From: Paramecium pentaurelia
Lineage: Eukaryota; Ciliophora; Oligohymenophorea; Peniculida; Parameciidae
NCBI GenBank assembly: GCA_905183005.1
Contig: CAJJDO010000031.1
Coordinates: 286,767-350,766, forward strand
Length of the DNA: 64,000 nucleotides
Direction: 5' to 3'
Position 1 is the first letter of the stretch. Each line of letters begins with the position of its first letter. The position numbers were made by a program, and so were the translations under genes. The notes under the pieces were generated by a model. It did no database searches, was not told the origin of the DNA, and worked only from the letters and a program-made list of their open reading frames with translations. Of the stretch, positions 12,327 through 24,655 are shown in pieces.

Positions 12327-13440
12327 TCAAATTCTTCTAATGTCGATTACATTTTCATCATATTTTGACCCTTAGAAAACTTCGTCTTAAAAGTCTTTAT
12401 GAGATTCTTTTATCAAAGGATTACATTTCATCCAATTATCAACATCAGCAATTTTCCATACTTAAGGAACACAATTTCTCATCCATTCCATATAAGTTTC
12501 TAATTAAAATTTAGAAACTTTTCTATATGAATCCCTTCTTTGTTTCTTTTTTGGAGGCATTTCACATTCTGATTCAAATAAAACAAGATGATTATAAGAA
12601 TAATTATCATTTGTTTCTAATAACTCCTATCCATTTGGTTTAATAAGCTTTAATCTCATTGGAGATTATATTCTTAACAAACATCGAACTAATACCTTTT
12701 TATAGTCATCATATAATTTATCACCTTACTCTTTTGTTTTAAAATTATTAGGATCTTGTAAATGCAATGGTGTAAATACAACACAACCTAATTTATCTAA
12801 ATCATTATAATAATGATATTAAGATTTAGGAAGATTTTCTTACCTATTTGTAGATAAACCTCTAACCATTACTTAATCAACAAAAAATCCTTAATAAGGA
12901 AATGGTTGTCCTGATGTGACTGAAAAATCTTCAAAAGCTACAACTCTCTCTCCTCTCATTTTTAATTTTTCCAATGCTTCTAAAGTCTTTTCACAAAATC
13001 CTTTTTCACAATATTCATTTAAATAAGTTTCATCAGCTACTTCCAAAGACATCAAAAATGCTTAATACATTTTTATTAAATGAGTTTGAAGAGTTTTTTC
13101 CCTAATTTCATTCTCATTCAGAATTTGCTAAAAAAGAAAAGAATCCTTTGTTTCTGGAATTTAGTCTATACCTTCAAAATTGTAAGGAATATCTGCATCT
13201 GGGGAAGGAATAGCTAAAGATTTTTCTTTTGCTTCTTAAAGCATTTTCTAAGCTTTTGAACATTATATATACTTCATACAATCCCATAGATATTTACCCT
13301 GTTTTTGTTCTGTAAACTTTAGGTATATCAGTAGATTTAGAAGTAGCAGCTAATGGATCTTTTATGATATCTTTCTGCAAGAATGTACGACTAAATCGAG
13401 GAATAAGCATCCTCATTGTATAAGGAGAAAATATTTTCAT
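12327..13440 (-). CDS. Probable mitochondrial protein, family not recognised
   Basis: The N terminus MKIFSPYTMRMLIPRFSRTF is rich in Arg, Ser and hydrophobics without acids, typical of a mitochondrial targeting peptide. The body has conserved-looking blocks (RGERVVAFEDFSVTSG, MVRGLSTNRQEN, GCVVFTPLHLQDP) and ends KWR-poor but Trp-rich (LETYMEWMRNCVPQVWKIA). The arrangement faintly recalls Tim44/MBA1/mL45-type mitoribosome receptors, which is only a guess. The frame changes once near 13302-13320. Either a 19-nt intron with an unusual GTTT donor, or a one-base sequence error, lies there. Confidence 0.65.
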
Positions 13441-13565
13441 TATTAAATTTATATTCACAAATACTATTTAATCTATTTATAAAAATACAAAAATTAATTA
13501 ATTAATTGTTGATATGCTTAAAATTTTATTATTATTTTCTAAATTCAGAAATAAAAATATTTGAT
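13441..13565. other. Upstream intergenic DNA, unique part
   Basis: AT-rich DNA upstream of the mitochondrial-type gene, ending where the first duplicated copy begins. Further noncoding sequence continues inside that copy to 13922. I see no gene here. Confidence 0.5.
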
Positions 13566-14614
13566 ATATCTGGTATCATCATTCTTATTACTAAAGTTAT
13601 TTATCACAATAAAATTATAATTTTAAATAAGTTTAAAGATATACATTTATTAATTACTATTTCTAATTCTATTAATTAAATAAAAATTATAAAATCAGTC
13701 ATCATATCTATTTATAAAAAAATCATCACTAATTATAATTAAAATTTATTATCAATCACTCAAATAAATAGTTATTTTTTGAAATATGGAATACAAAACC
13801 TAGAATTTAAACTTTGAAAATAAATTATAGAACTTGAAATAACTACTTTAAAAGAATTAAAATTAATAGAAAATATTCAGCTAAAGCATATACGATTTAA
13901 AATTGTATTAATCAAAATCAACTCATATTTTTTGGTATTACTCAAAAAGTCTAATTATCTAAAATTATAATTTATATATATAATACTTTAGTTTATTTTA
14001 AATGTCTAGCCATATCAATAGGAGTAATACTTTATTAATCCATAATATATGGATCTGCACCATTTTGTAATAACCTACATAGTTATAATTATAAATAATA
14101 TACCATTCTACAAAATCCCAATTTCCCTTTACAACAGCAACATGAAGAGGAGTGATACCATCATAATTTTATGAGTTTACATCATTTGCAGAATAAACAA
14201 AATGAGATTATTTTATCATCATAATTCTATTTTTTTAGACTGCTTCAAATAAATAATCTACTTTAATTTTATTTGAAGGAGCAGCTATTCTTAAAGTTGA
14301 AATTCCTTTAGTAGTAGGAGTTGATGCTCCTGTACTTAATAGAAAGCTTTTCTTTTCTGTATTTTTACGAGTATTTTCTTCAGTTTTTATACTACTAAAA
14401 TTGATTTAATCTTTAGCTATTGTTTTACATCTTTCAAGTTATTTATTTAAATAAAAATAAGAAACCTACTAATCTTATCCTAATTCAATTTAATGTATCA
14501 TATTTTCACAATTATCTTTAAATAAATAATAGATTTATTTTCTTCTTTCTTCTAATTTTTATCTTAATTTCTTTTCTCTAAATAATGATCTTAATTTTCT
14601 TTATATCATAATTG
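13566..14614 (+). repeat. Direct duplication, copy 1 (assembly overlap)
   Basis: A 1,049-bp segment that matches 14616-15664 base for base as far as I can follow by eye, in the same orientation. It ends exactly at an undetermined base (N) at 14615. Such a pattern arises when two contigs with overlapping ends are abutted with a gap character instead of being merged. True tandem duplication is much less likely because the copy boundary coincides with the N. Confidence 0.95.
13923..14614 (-). pseudogene. Truncated duplicate of the 3' end of the coiled-coil/ankyrin gene
   Basis: Within copy 1 the minus strand repeats the last part of the gene at 14973-17819: the end of the coiled coil, the ankyrin unit (YDGITPLHVAVVKGNWDFVE) and the stop at 13923-13925. 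It has no start because its upstream part is cut at the N. It should disappear when the overlap is merged and should not be counted as a gene. Confidence 0.85.
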
Positions 14615-14615
14615 N
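14615..14615. other. Assembly gap marker (single N)
   Basis: The only ambiguous base I noticed in the window, standing exactly between the two identical 1,049-bp copies. Confidence 0.97.
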
Positions 14616-15664
14616 ATATCTGGTATCATCATTCTTATTACTAAAGTTATTTATCACAATAAAATTATAATTTTAAATAAGTTTAAAGATATACATTTAT
14701 TAATTACTATTTCTAATTCTATTAATTAAATAAAAATTATAAAATCAGTCATCATATCTATTTATAAAAAAATCATCACTAATTATAATTAAAATTTATT
14801 ATCAATCACTCAAATAAATAGTTATTTTTTGAAATATGGAATACAAAACCTAGAATTTAAACTTTGAAAATAAATTATAGAACTTGAAATAACTACTTTA
14901 AAAGAATTAAAATTAATAGAAAATATTCAGCTAAAGCATATACGATTTAAAATTGTATTAATCAAAATCAACTCATATTTTTTGGTATTACTCAAAAAGT
15001 CTAATTATCTAAAATTATAATTTATATATATAATACTTTAGTTTATTTTAAATGTCTAGCCATATCAATAGGAGTAATACTTTATTAATCCATAATATAT
15101 GGATCTGCACCATTTTGTAATAACCTACATAGTTATAATTATAAATAATATACCATTCTACAAAATCCCAATTTCCCTTTACAACAGCAACATGAAGAGG
15201 AGTGATACCATCATAATTTTATGAGTTTACATCATTTGCAGAATAAACAAAATGAGATTATTTTATCATCATAATTCTATTTTTTTAGACTGCTTCAAAT
15301 AAATAATCTACTTTAATTTTATTTGAAGGAGCAGCTATTCTTAAAGTTGAAATTCCTTTAGTAGTAGGAGTTGATGCTCCTGTACTTAATAGAAAGCTTT
15401 TCTTTTCTGTATTTTTACGAGTATTTTCTTCAGTTTTTATACTACTAAAATTGATTTAATCTTTAGCTATTGTTTTACATCTTTCAAGTTATTTATTTAA
15501 ATAAAAATAAGAAACCTACTAATCTTATCCTAATTCAATTTAATGTATCATATTTTCACAATTATCTTTAAATAAATAATAGATTTATTTTCTTCTTTCT
15601 TCTAATTTTTATCTTAATTTCTTTTCTCTAAATAATGATCTTAATTTTCTTTATATCATAATTG
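14616..15664 (+). repeat. Direct duplication, copy 2
   Basis: Second copy of the 1,049-bp segment. This one continues without a break into the upstream coding sequence of the coiled-coil/ankyrin gene, so the complete gene is read through this copy. Confidence 0.95.
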
Positions 15665-17819
15665 CTGCTCTTATTTCTCTTTATGTAGGTTAATAATTTG
15701 GACTTTTCCAATGTTCTAATTCAGGTTGATTAGGAGGTCCACCAGAATAAAATTTCAAAAAATTTCTTCTTTACCTCAAAGCAGGATGACTCTTTAATCC
15801 TAATTTAAATTTTTCTTATTCTTATTTATTATATTAAGCATATATTGGATTAATGTAAGCTAATTCATTATCTTCACATTCTAGTTTTTTATCAATTAAT
15901 AATTTTGTTGATGGATGAAAAACATGTCTTTTTATATTTTAAGTGAACTAAATACCTATTGTACTTTTAGGTCTAGCCATTTATTTTATATATTCTTGTC
16001 TTTTATTTTTTTCATTTTTCAATCTTGGACTCTAAGGTTGAATTTATTTTGAACTTGCTATTTATTATTTAGATGGATAATTTTAAAATAAATTATCTTC
16101 ATCATTAAGATCAATATATTATCTTCTCCTTTCTTTTTCAAAAACATAATCATATAATTTAGTAATGAATTATCTTTCAGTAATTCTGCCCATTAAATAA
16201 TCTTTTAATTATGTAGCTCCTGGTATTTCACTAGGAATTTTTTCTTCGAATTTTCCTGTTCTTTCCATATGTTTAACAACAGTTTTACAAACTTTTATAT
16301 ATTTTCTATTTAATTCCATATTATATGCATCAATAGATTATTTTTATAATCTTTTTTCTCTTTTTGCTAATTTTTATTTAGTTTTTTCAATTTTCATTCT
16401 AATATATTATAATCTAGCATTTATTGTTGCTGATTTCATTTCTCCATAATCTTTTAATATTTATTCAGCTAAAGATAATTCCATATTAAATAATAAATCT
16501 GGATTTACTTAATTAGTTGCTCTCTAAAAGAATTCTTTATCCAAACAAGCATTTAATAATTCACTAGTATTAGCTAAAAATTATAATTCTTATGCTGTCA
16601 AAAACTCTCCATCTGTATATTTATTTAAAATATGTTCTCTTTATTATTTTTTTTTCTCATTTAATGTCATCTATTATAAAATAGGCAAGAATCCTAAATC
16701 ATTCCAATTAGAACAAGCTATCTCATTTCTAAAAATATTATGAATAATTCTATTACGTAAATAATTATTTTGTTTAACTTCTTTATTTTGTAAATATTTT
16801 CTCTTATTAATTATTCCAAATCACTTAATATTATGATTATTTTTATTCTTCATCATTTATGTTCTCAAATTATTAAGTCATCTATCTATTTTATCTTTCT
16901 TTTATATGTTTTAATCTATCTTATCCCAAAGACTTTAAAAAATGAAATTCATTTGAATGACCATACTTTTCCATATTTTCAAATATATGACGTGTTGTAA
17001 TCACTTACACATTTTTAAGCATTAAATGTTTATTTTAAGATTTTACAGCCATTTACTGATTCTCATAATCATTTAATTTGTCTACTACTATTTATCTTAA
17101 TTTATTTTTTAATTGCTCATATTTAGTTTTCAATTATAACCATTTAAAGTGCTTTTTTGTTTAATTATTAATCTTCTCCTTTTTCATCTATTGGTCAGTC
17201 TCTTTATACTTTTGTTCTTTCAGAATTATCTTATCAGACCAGTTTTTTAACAATGTATCAATCGTACTATTCATTTAAAGCTTAATGTATTCACTTGCTT
17301 ATTAAGTAAAAATTACTGTCTATCTTAAGATGTCTTTAGCTAATTTAATTGGTTAGGATTGATATCAAACGCCTTCAGGATGCTAATTAAATTATGTGAA
17401 TGAAAACCTTTGACTCAGCCTGTTTACAGGTTATCCCTAGCTTTAAAATGCATTAGCCATATGTAATCCTTACACTGCTGTCTAAATAAGGATTGTTCCA
17501 AAGGCTGTTGTTGTATTACTCAATTCTGGATCTCCTTATTACTCTTCAAATTATTTAAACTTTTCATCAATCTCCTTAAAGTTATCATACTCATATTTAG
17601 GCACTGGTGCTTTTATTTTATTTAATCTCTCCCAAGTTTTTATTGATTTATATTTTTACATAAAATCAATTAATAATTAATATTTTTCGATTTTAATATT
17701 GAATTCAGATTGCCTTGAATTAAAATCTATAAAACTACTGAATTTTATTTATTACTCTATTTCTCTTTAATTTTTATAAAATCATTATAATTAATTCTAA
17801 AATATTGATTAATACTCAT
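14973..17819 (-). CDS. Coiled-coil and ankyrin protein interrupted by an in-frame TGA
   Basis: Starts MSINQYFRINYNDFIKIKEK. About 140 codons later the frame meets TGA at 17365-17367, then stays open in the same frame through long charged helices (KEKSKIN-poor, Lys/Gln/Glu-rich; GKFEEKIPSEIPGATQLKD; RRQYIDLNDEDNLF) to one clear ankyrin repeat and the end HLKQTKIIRLFEQYQKI. Introns of 29 nt near the N terminus, about 22 nt in the middle, and 29 and 28 nt near the end are inferred. With the TGA as a true stop there would be two genes, the second starting at the ATG at 17274. A scaffold role is likely; the BAR-like order helices then ankyrin is only suggestive. Confidence 0.65.
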
Positions 17820-18116
17820 ATATTACTTATTAATCTTTTTATTTTTTATTCATACAAATTAAATAATCATTATTAATTGCATAAAACAATTAAAAAATAA
17901 TTTATAATTATATTGAATAAAATATAATTTGCAATATAGTTTTATATGATGTATGAAATAAACTATAATTATAATTAAGATATATATAAATAATATTGAT
18001 TTTATATTTTATATAATTAGATTTAATTTAATTAGAGAAAGAAATTTTATAGACAAAATAGCATCCATAGATTTGGTTGTGAAAAAATTTTATATTATAC
18101 TTGTTAAATCTACTCC
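17820..18116. other. Intergenic region
   Basis: About 300 bp of very AT-rich DNA, containing the promoter of the coiled-coil/ankyrin gene and the 3' flank of the deubiquitinase. Nothing else is recognised. Confidence 0.5.
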
Positions 18117-21100
18117 TCATTCTTAAATGATGGATTACATTGTTTTTTCTTAACAATTATTTGAATCATCTGTTCTCAATTAATAACATAACACATAAGC
18201 AGATTTGGAAACTATAGATGTTTCATTAATCTCACTAACCATTGAATCATCAAAATTGTACCATTTATTAGTGAACTAATTAATTTTATATTAATTTTAC
18301 TTTATTCTTTGCCAATGCAGTATAATGGCCACCTCCTAATCCTCCAAAATGATTAGATACAGCATATAAATCATAAATGACCTTTTACTTATTATTCTCT
18401 CCATTATTAGTTTCATTTTCATTATGATATTCAAAAGGAGTTCTTGAATTAATAACATAATCTGTCATATCAAGATTATTAATGGGAAAATCAACCAAGG
18501 TTTCAAGTTTTTGTTTAAATAATCTATTAGAAGCTTTAAATCTCTTTAATGTAAAGATTAATATTTAAGGAGCCTAAAAATATCTAAATATTAAACTTTA
18601 TATATTTGCATGCTTTTAAATGCTTAAACATGTTCTTTACAAACTTAACAATACCATGTATTTTCTGCATTAAGTTATTCAGGTTACTAAGAGTATTATA
18701 AACAATCATATAGAGAAACTATGCCTTATTAAGAATTAGAATTCATTGAACTTGACATCTAATTTCGTTGATTATTATCCTAAACTTAAATATTAGAATG
18801 TAAATAATACTTTCTAATTTATTAGTTTTGAAATAATGATCAAATATATCTGGTAATTTAATCTATTTAAATGGACTTTATTTCCAAAGGATAATAATTT
18901 CAAAATTACATTAATGATCAACTTTTAAGGCTCTATTTTTTACTTCTTCAACTGTTTCATCATCAAATTTAACTTCACAATCATTACAATTCTTTGAAGT
19001 ACAGAAAGCACATGGATTCCAATAGTTTTAATTTGTTTTATAAGCCAAGGAATAATACTAAATTATATATATTAAAATAAATACTTAATTTAATACTTAT
19101 TTTTCATAATCTAATTATTCATGCTCAGAAAACAATTAGTTAAGATGAGTAAAAATTTATAAATGGACCTATTTTAATGTCATTTATCCATCAACTATAA
19201 TTACACCAGACTAAAAATATGACTTTTTGTATTATTATTCAAAGTGTTTATTTGAAAATTAAATAGGGAATTTCTTCTACATTTATATTTCTTGAACAGT
19301 TAATTATCTAAAACAAAGTTATGATCTTTTTGCACTCTTTCTTATATCTACAATACTTTTATTTTCATCCAAAAAATCAAAGGATGTATACATATTAGCA
19401 ATATAACCAAATAAATATTAATGATCTACTTTAAGTTCTTCACCAAGAATTTTCAAATATTCTTTTAAAATAATGTTTTTATATTTATCAAATGGTATTG
19501 TTATTAAAGTACTTTAAAATAAATCTTTATAAAATTTAAATGAAATAGTTCTTTTTTTTTAACTTGGAATACCTAATTATACCATTAAATAAGGATCAAA
19601 AGTAATTGAAAATTATTGACAATTTGGACACTTTAATGTTGATTTATATTGACCATGCATTAGATCAACAATAATTGATTGATTTCTAGCTAAATGATTT
19701 AACCAACTTTCTTTAGCAACAACAAAATCAGATCGACCATCATAATCTTTAGTTTCAACATATGGTTTCTTTTTAACTCTATTTAAATCCTCATGAATTC
19801 CATCTAAAACAAATGTTATTAATTCAGATGAATCATGTTGATGGAAACCTTTAAACATTGGTTAAAATTAACCAACAGCCTTTTTATAATTTGTAGGAGT
19901 TATTGTTTATCTATCTCCACACCACATCTTTTTAATAAGTGATCCAACCTTCTTTACTAATTATCCTTATGTACCTAAAGGATTATCCATATTAATCTCA
20001 TCAAAGTATAAATTCTTTAAGAAATATTCAACCAATGGGTATGAATTAGAAATACATTAAGTTCCACTATTCATAAAGCATGTATTTCCTAAATTACTTA
20101 AACCTACTATTCCCTTCATTGATGTAGTTGTAAGAGTTAAAGATTTTATTGATTCATCATCTGAACCATGTTTTTCACATCTAGAACTATGATAATTATA
20201 ATCATTTTATTTGCATTCTTCTTTACAATAAGCAACTTTTCTACAAATACAAGGAAAAGATAGAACTTTAAAATTATGACAATATTCACATTTTCCTTCT
20301 ACTTAAACTGCTTAATTTCTTATACACCATGGTTTAAAATCATCTTTGAACTTATAAAATAAATAACATAATTTACTTCAAATATAATTAAATTGTTATC
20401 AATAATACCAATATCTTCAATTGTTTGATATTATTAATGAGTAAGTAGCTCTCCTTTAAAATCAAAACACATATCATCTGAACTTTCTAATTCACTTACT
20501 TATTTGTAAATTTCATTAAACAAAACTTTATATGGATCTTTTTAATCTGTGACATATCTCCAAATTCTGACATTATTATCTTTTGCAAAACTTCCTGAAA
20601 AAGTATGTACTGTTCTTTATATCAATGCTTAATAATCTTTTAATTCCATATTTCTATCTACTTGCATTATTTCACTATCAAATGTTTATCTATACATTCT
20701 GTCAAAGGATATTTATTTGATTATTGATGGATAAAGTAAGACTGCTTTAAACTAATAATTATATATATATTAAATACTCTTAATAAATTTACAGCCACTT
20801 GTTTATCTTTTCCATTACCATTAGATGTTCTTATTATTGCTATTCCTGGATAGTATGATGTAAAAAATTCCCAAATATCTTTATCAATAACTACATAGTC
20901 AACATTTTCTTATAATCCTTATTTCATGTATGTATTCCATGGATGATTGTTGATTGGATAGTACTTAAAGCATTTCTACACATCATCCTCTAAATCATCG
21001 TTAATTCTTTCAAGTGTTATTCTACCAAAGTATTTACTTGGTGCTTTGTTGGCCACAATCTCATCGTAGGAAACGTATTGCTTCCATTAATTAAGCCATC

Positions 21101-21274
21101 TTAAATTTTTCATTTAAATTACTTTAAACTCAAAACATAAAACTAAGTATTGGCATCTGATGAAAATCTCTTATTAAATGTTTCTTAAAGCTTTTTGTAC
21201 TCTAATGCTTGCTTCTTCAATTTATCAGCTGTATGTTGTGACACCTGAATTTCATTTAATTTTTCCTCTTGCAT
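18117..21274 (-). CDS. Ubiquitin-specific protease with DUSP and MYND domains
   Basis: Order of domains: a short N-terminal coiled coil; a DUSP-like domain (KYFGRITLERINDDL, YYPINNHPWNTYM, DYVVIDKDIWEFF); a MYND-type zinc finger (CEYCHNF, CICRKVAYCKEECKQ, then H and C); and the USP catalytic core. The Cys box is GLSNLGNTCFMNSGTQCISN with the nucleophile Cys in GNTC. FHQHDSSELITFVLDGIHED follows. Zinc ligands are KCPNCQ and CAFCTSKNCNDC, the His box is HFGGLGGGHYTALAKN, and YNFDDS closes it. It should cleave ubiquitin from proteins. Several introns are present (the first, 23 nt, near codon 50). DUSP plus USP resembles USP4/11/15; the inserted MYND finger is reminiscent of USP19. Confidence 0.9.
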
Positions 21275-21437
21275 GAATTTTTTAATAAAATTAGAATTTA
21301 ATTATAGTTGATACTTAAAAAAATATAAATCAAGGTTTTCTTACTTTTTCTATAAGATTTTAATTATTCAATTGATCAATTCAAAATAAAAATGTTATAT
21401 CAGAATAAAATAAAATTTATGTGATAATAAATTTAAT

Positions 21438-22418
21438 ATGAATTATAATTATTATCGTACTCAACATGATAGTTTGAGAGTTATACATTAGAATTCACTT
21501 TCTGTTGGAAAATTGAAAAAGGGAATTGTATTTTAAAATTATCCTTTTAATCCAGTTTAAGGATATAATTCAAACTTTTAAGTGCGTCCATAAACATCTT
21601 AAACTTAACCTATAAAGAAACCATCAACAGCATAAGTGATCATAAATAAATAGCTAAATAGTCTATTCGTCATGTTCCCAGAGCAGCAACATCTCAAAGT
21701 CAGCGATAACCTAATATGCTCTTTTCTTAGTAAGCTAATAATATTGAGATGGAGACAAAGCCAAGTAAGAGATTTATGAAGATATACTTTATGAAAAGTA
21801 ATCTCGCCTGCCTAATTTAGCCAATTATCGAACAATTTTACATAATATCATGAATAATAAACTTAAAGCACTCCCCCCTGGAGACAGGAGGAGATTATCC
21901 GTACTTAACATAGTTTAAGATAAGTTTAAAGAACTTAATATATAAGAAATAAATTTGTTAATTTGCTAACATGAATTATCTGAAAAGTTCTATATCTATT
22001 TTTCAGGTATAATAATAATCAAATTTTAGATTCTGAATGGATTCCATGTAGTAAATGTTGTTAATCACCAATATTTTTGGTTTTGAGTCCACAAGCACAA
22101 AAAACAGATATATTTTGTTGTTAATGTTCTCGAAATTTATAAAATCCTCCTAAATCTGCATTTTAGAGTACTACTAATCTTCCTAAATAATCATTTTCAT
22201 AATATGGTCATTCATTATAGGAACAGAGAGAAAGACAAAAAGTGAGTAGAATGATAATTTCAGGAAAATATCGAAAGGTTAATTTAAAGGAAATATATAA
22301 TGAAGTATAGGAACCTCAATAAAAAGAAGAATCTTTCAATATTGAATTCCCTGTCAAAGAAAAACAATAAGAGAGTACTATTTTAGAATTAAAAGACTTA
22401 ATTAATGAATTATTCTGA
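21438..22418 (+). CDS. Unknown protein with paired CxxC motifs
   Basis: N-terminal 100 residues are Gln/Ser/Thr/Pro-rich and basic (RPQTSQTQPIKKPSTAQ). A helical block follows (ANYRTILHNIMNNKLKALPP, VQDKFKELNIQEINLLI), then two Cys pairs (PCSKCC and FCCQCS) separated by 22 residues that could bind one zinc. The C terminus is acidic. Introns of 23 nt (before DSEWIPCSKC) and probably 26 nt (in the N-terminal part) are supported; one further frame change near 21760 is unresolved. No family is recognised. It is divergent from the deubiquitinase with 163 bp between starts. Confidence 0.6.
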
Positions 22419-22434
22419 TTTAATTATACAAATA

Positions 22435-24623
22435 TCATTGCAATTTATATATTGTACCATTTACAAGATCATCAAAATTATAATTTTCATTCTCATTTTA
22501 TTTTTCTACTTTTTATAAGAATCTATATTTAATTTCATCAATTATACTAAAGAATTTGGCTTATAATCTAATATATTTATATAGATACTTATTTTATTTA
22601 ATATAAATCTTGGATGCATTTTGAGATTAAAATATTCTTTCTAAAATATAAACGATCTAAATTTAAATTTATTTATATACTCTTTAAATATAGTTTGGTA
22701 TTGTCTAATATATTATTATTGCAATGATGCTTATAGTTTCCACAAATTAAGACTTATCTAGATATACTAAATCAGAATATTCCTATCCTTCTTAATTAAG
22801 TGAGGCAACTGAATAAAATACCTAAGTTAATTAAGTTTGTGAAATTAAAATATTTGAGAGTTCAAAATCTTAACAAAATTTTAAAAATTCTGGGAGACTT
22901 AAGATTTAATTTTATTATTATTTTGAATATTCTTAAAAATACCAATTAAATACAGGTTAGATTATTTCATATAATTAAATCTAATTTAATAATTTAATAA
23001 TAATACAATCTGATCATCTTATAAGAGTTCAACCAATATTTATAATATTTATTCTTTATTCTCATCTGAAATTTATTTCTCTAATGGCAATAAATATTAT
23101 TATATGAGATCATTAACTTCTATACCACATTTATCTGCTATCAATCCTAAACCTTATTAAAATTGACCAAATGTCATTTTTCCATTTGTTAATTAATTAT
23201 TTTTTTATTATGTCTTTATAGATTGAGATCCACAAAGTTTTGAATATATCATATCAGCTTCAATTTATTATATAATATTATTCATTATTCCAGTGTGCAA
23301 TAATAATTTGTTAAATTTACTTTTTTGTAATGATTATATATTAGTTGGTTCTCCACTTTAAGCATAAAATTCAAATAGTTTTTTTAGAGATGCAAGAGTT
23401 TATTAATCAATATCTAAAATAACTTTAGATTATTTCATTAATGATATATTTGCTCTACTTTCATTAGACTTAGAATTTGTACTTCCAATATAAGTATTTT
23501 AATTATTCAGAGGAGTTTAATTATTAATTTTTTAACTACTATTCATAATTTAACTTTATTAATTATAATTATCCAATTTATACAATCTACTTTTCTCAAT
23601 ATTGTAAAACAATCTTACTTTATCACTTTAAGTTCTATTCAATTTTAACAAATATTAACTAAAGGCCTATGAATTTTCAATTTTATCTAATAACAATCTA
23701 AATTAAGTGAATTCATCTAAATTAGGTATGGCTTTTGAGATAATTATTAAACTTTCAACAAAATTATTTAAAGTAAATATATAATTTCCATTTTCTTATA
23801 AATTTAATAAAGGTTATCTAATCTAAATATTATCAAATATCATCTAAGCTTAAGATTAATTTATATAATTTGGTAATATTTCACATAATGTTAAAAACTG
23901 CATATATTACCATTAAACTTTACTTAAATTCGAACTTTAATCTTCAAAGATAAATTTATGAAGATTTGTTAATTATTATATGATTGGCATCATAAATTCC
24001 TTCATTTCATGATTAATAGGTTATAATACAAATTATATCTATTGTCCGAATTCAGTAAAATTCAATATTTTTTATGACAGGATAGACAAATATTCATTAT
24101 ATAATGTTAAAAAGGCTTAACGTACATTATGTTATGGATATATCATAATTGCCAATTTAGGAATTAGATTCTAAAATTATTCGAGTGTAAGTCTTTCATT
24201 ATTCTTTGAATGAGATGCATACAAAATCTCACAATCTCTATTAGATAATATATTAGGTGAAATCTGAGCATCAGAAAGCATTTTAATAAATTTATTAGAC
24301 TTAAGAAATCGAGTATTGTTACGATTGCCAAAACTAGTGTAAAATTTAAAAACTATTCGAATGTTCAATTTTATATCTTCTATTACTATGGTTTTTTTAT
24401 CTGGTGACATAGTTTTACTTTAAGATATGATCGATTAATTAGTGTTGCCTAGTGTTTCATTTTATTATTCAGCGATTACTGGCATTCCGAGATTTATTTT
24501 AATTTTGGAACATTATATCATCGGTTGATTGTCTTTTTGTAAATATTGATTGAAAGAATCCAATTCATTTTCATCTATGTTTTATGTTTTCTTTTGTCTA
24601 TCCTGTATCATTTTGGTTATCAT
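22435..24623 (-). CDS. p25-alpha (TPPP-like) domain protein, long form
   Basis: Two regions look like the p25-alpha/TPPP fold of tubulin-binding proteins. One is near residues 80-150 (VFKFYTSFGNRNNTRFLKSN, KMLSDAQISPNIL, NNERLTLEQF). The better one lies about 250 residues later (LKKLFEFYAQSGEPTNIQSL, KFNKLLLHTGI, DMIYSKLCG, NGKMTFGQFQQGLGLIADKC). A third EF-hand-like block follows (FLKFCQDFELSNILISQTQL). Such proteins bundle or stabilise microtubules, fitting a ciliate. The first in-frame ATG is at 24623, 32 bp below the macro gene; the ATG at 24410 lies inside the frame. One 26-nt intron is clear in the last quarter. Confidence 0.75.
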
Positions 24624-24655
24624 AATCGTTAATAAAAATAAATAATTAGTATTTG

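Noticed and set aside
13566..15664. A genuine tandem gene duplication.
   Set aside because: The copies appear identical and their junction coincides with the only N, which fits an assembly overlap far better.
24177..24410. Start of the p25-alpha gene at 24410.
   Set aside because: The frame is open further upstream through TAA codons (Gln) to an ATG at 24623, with natural sequence and a normal 32-bp gap to the next gene.
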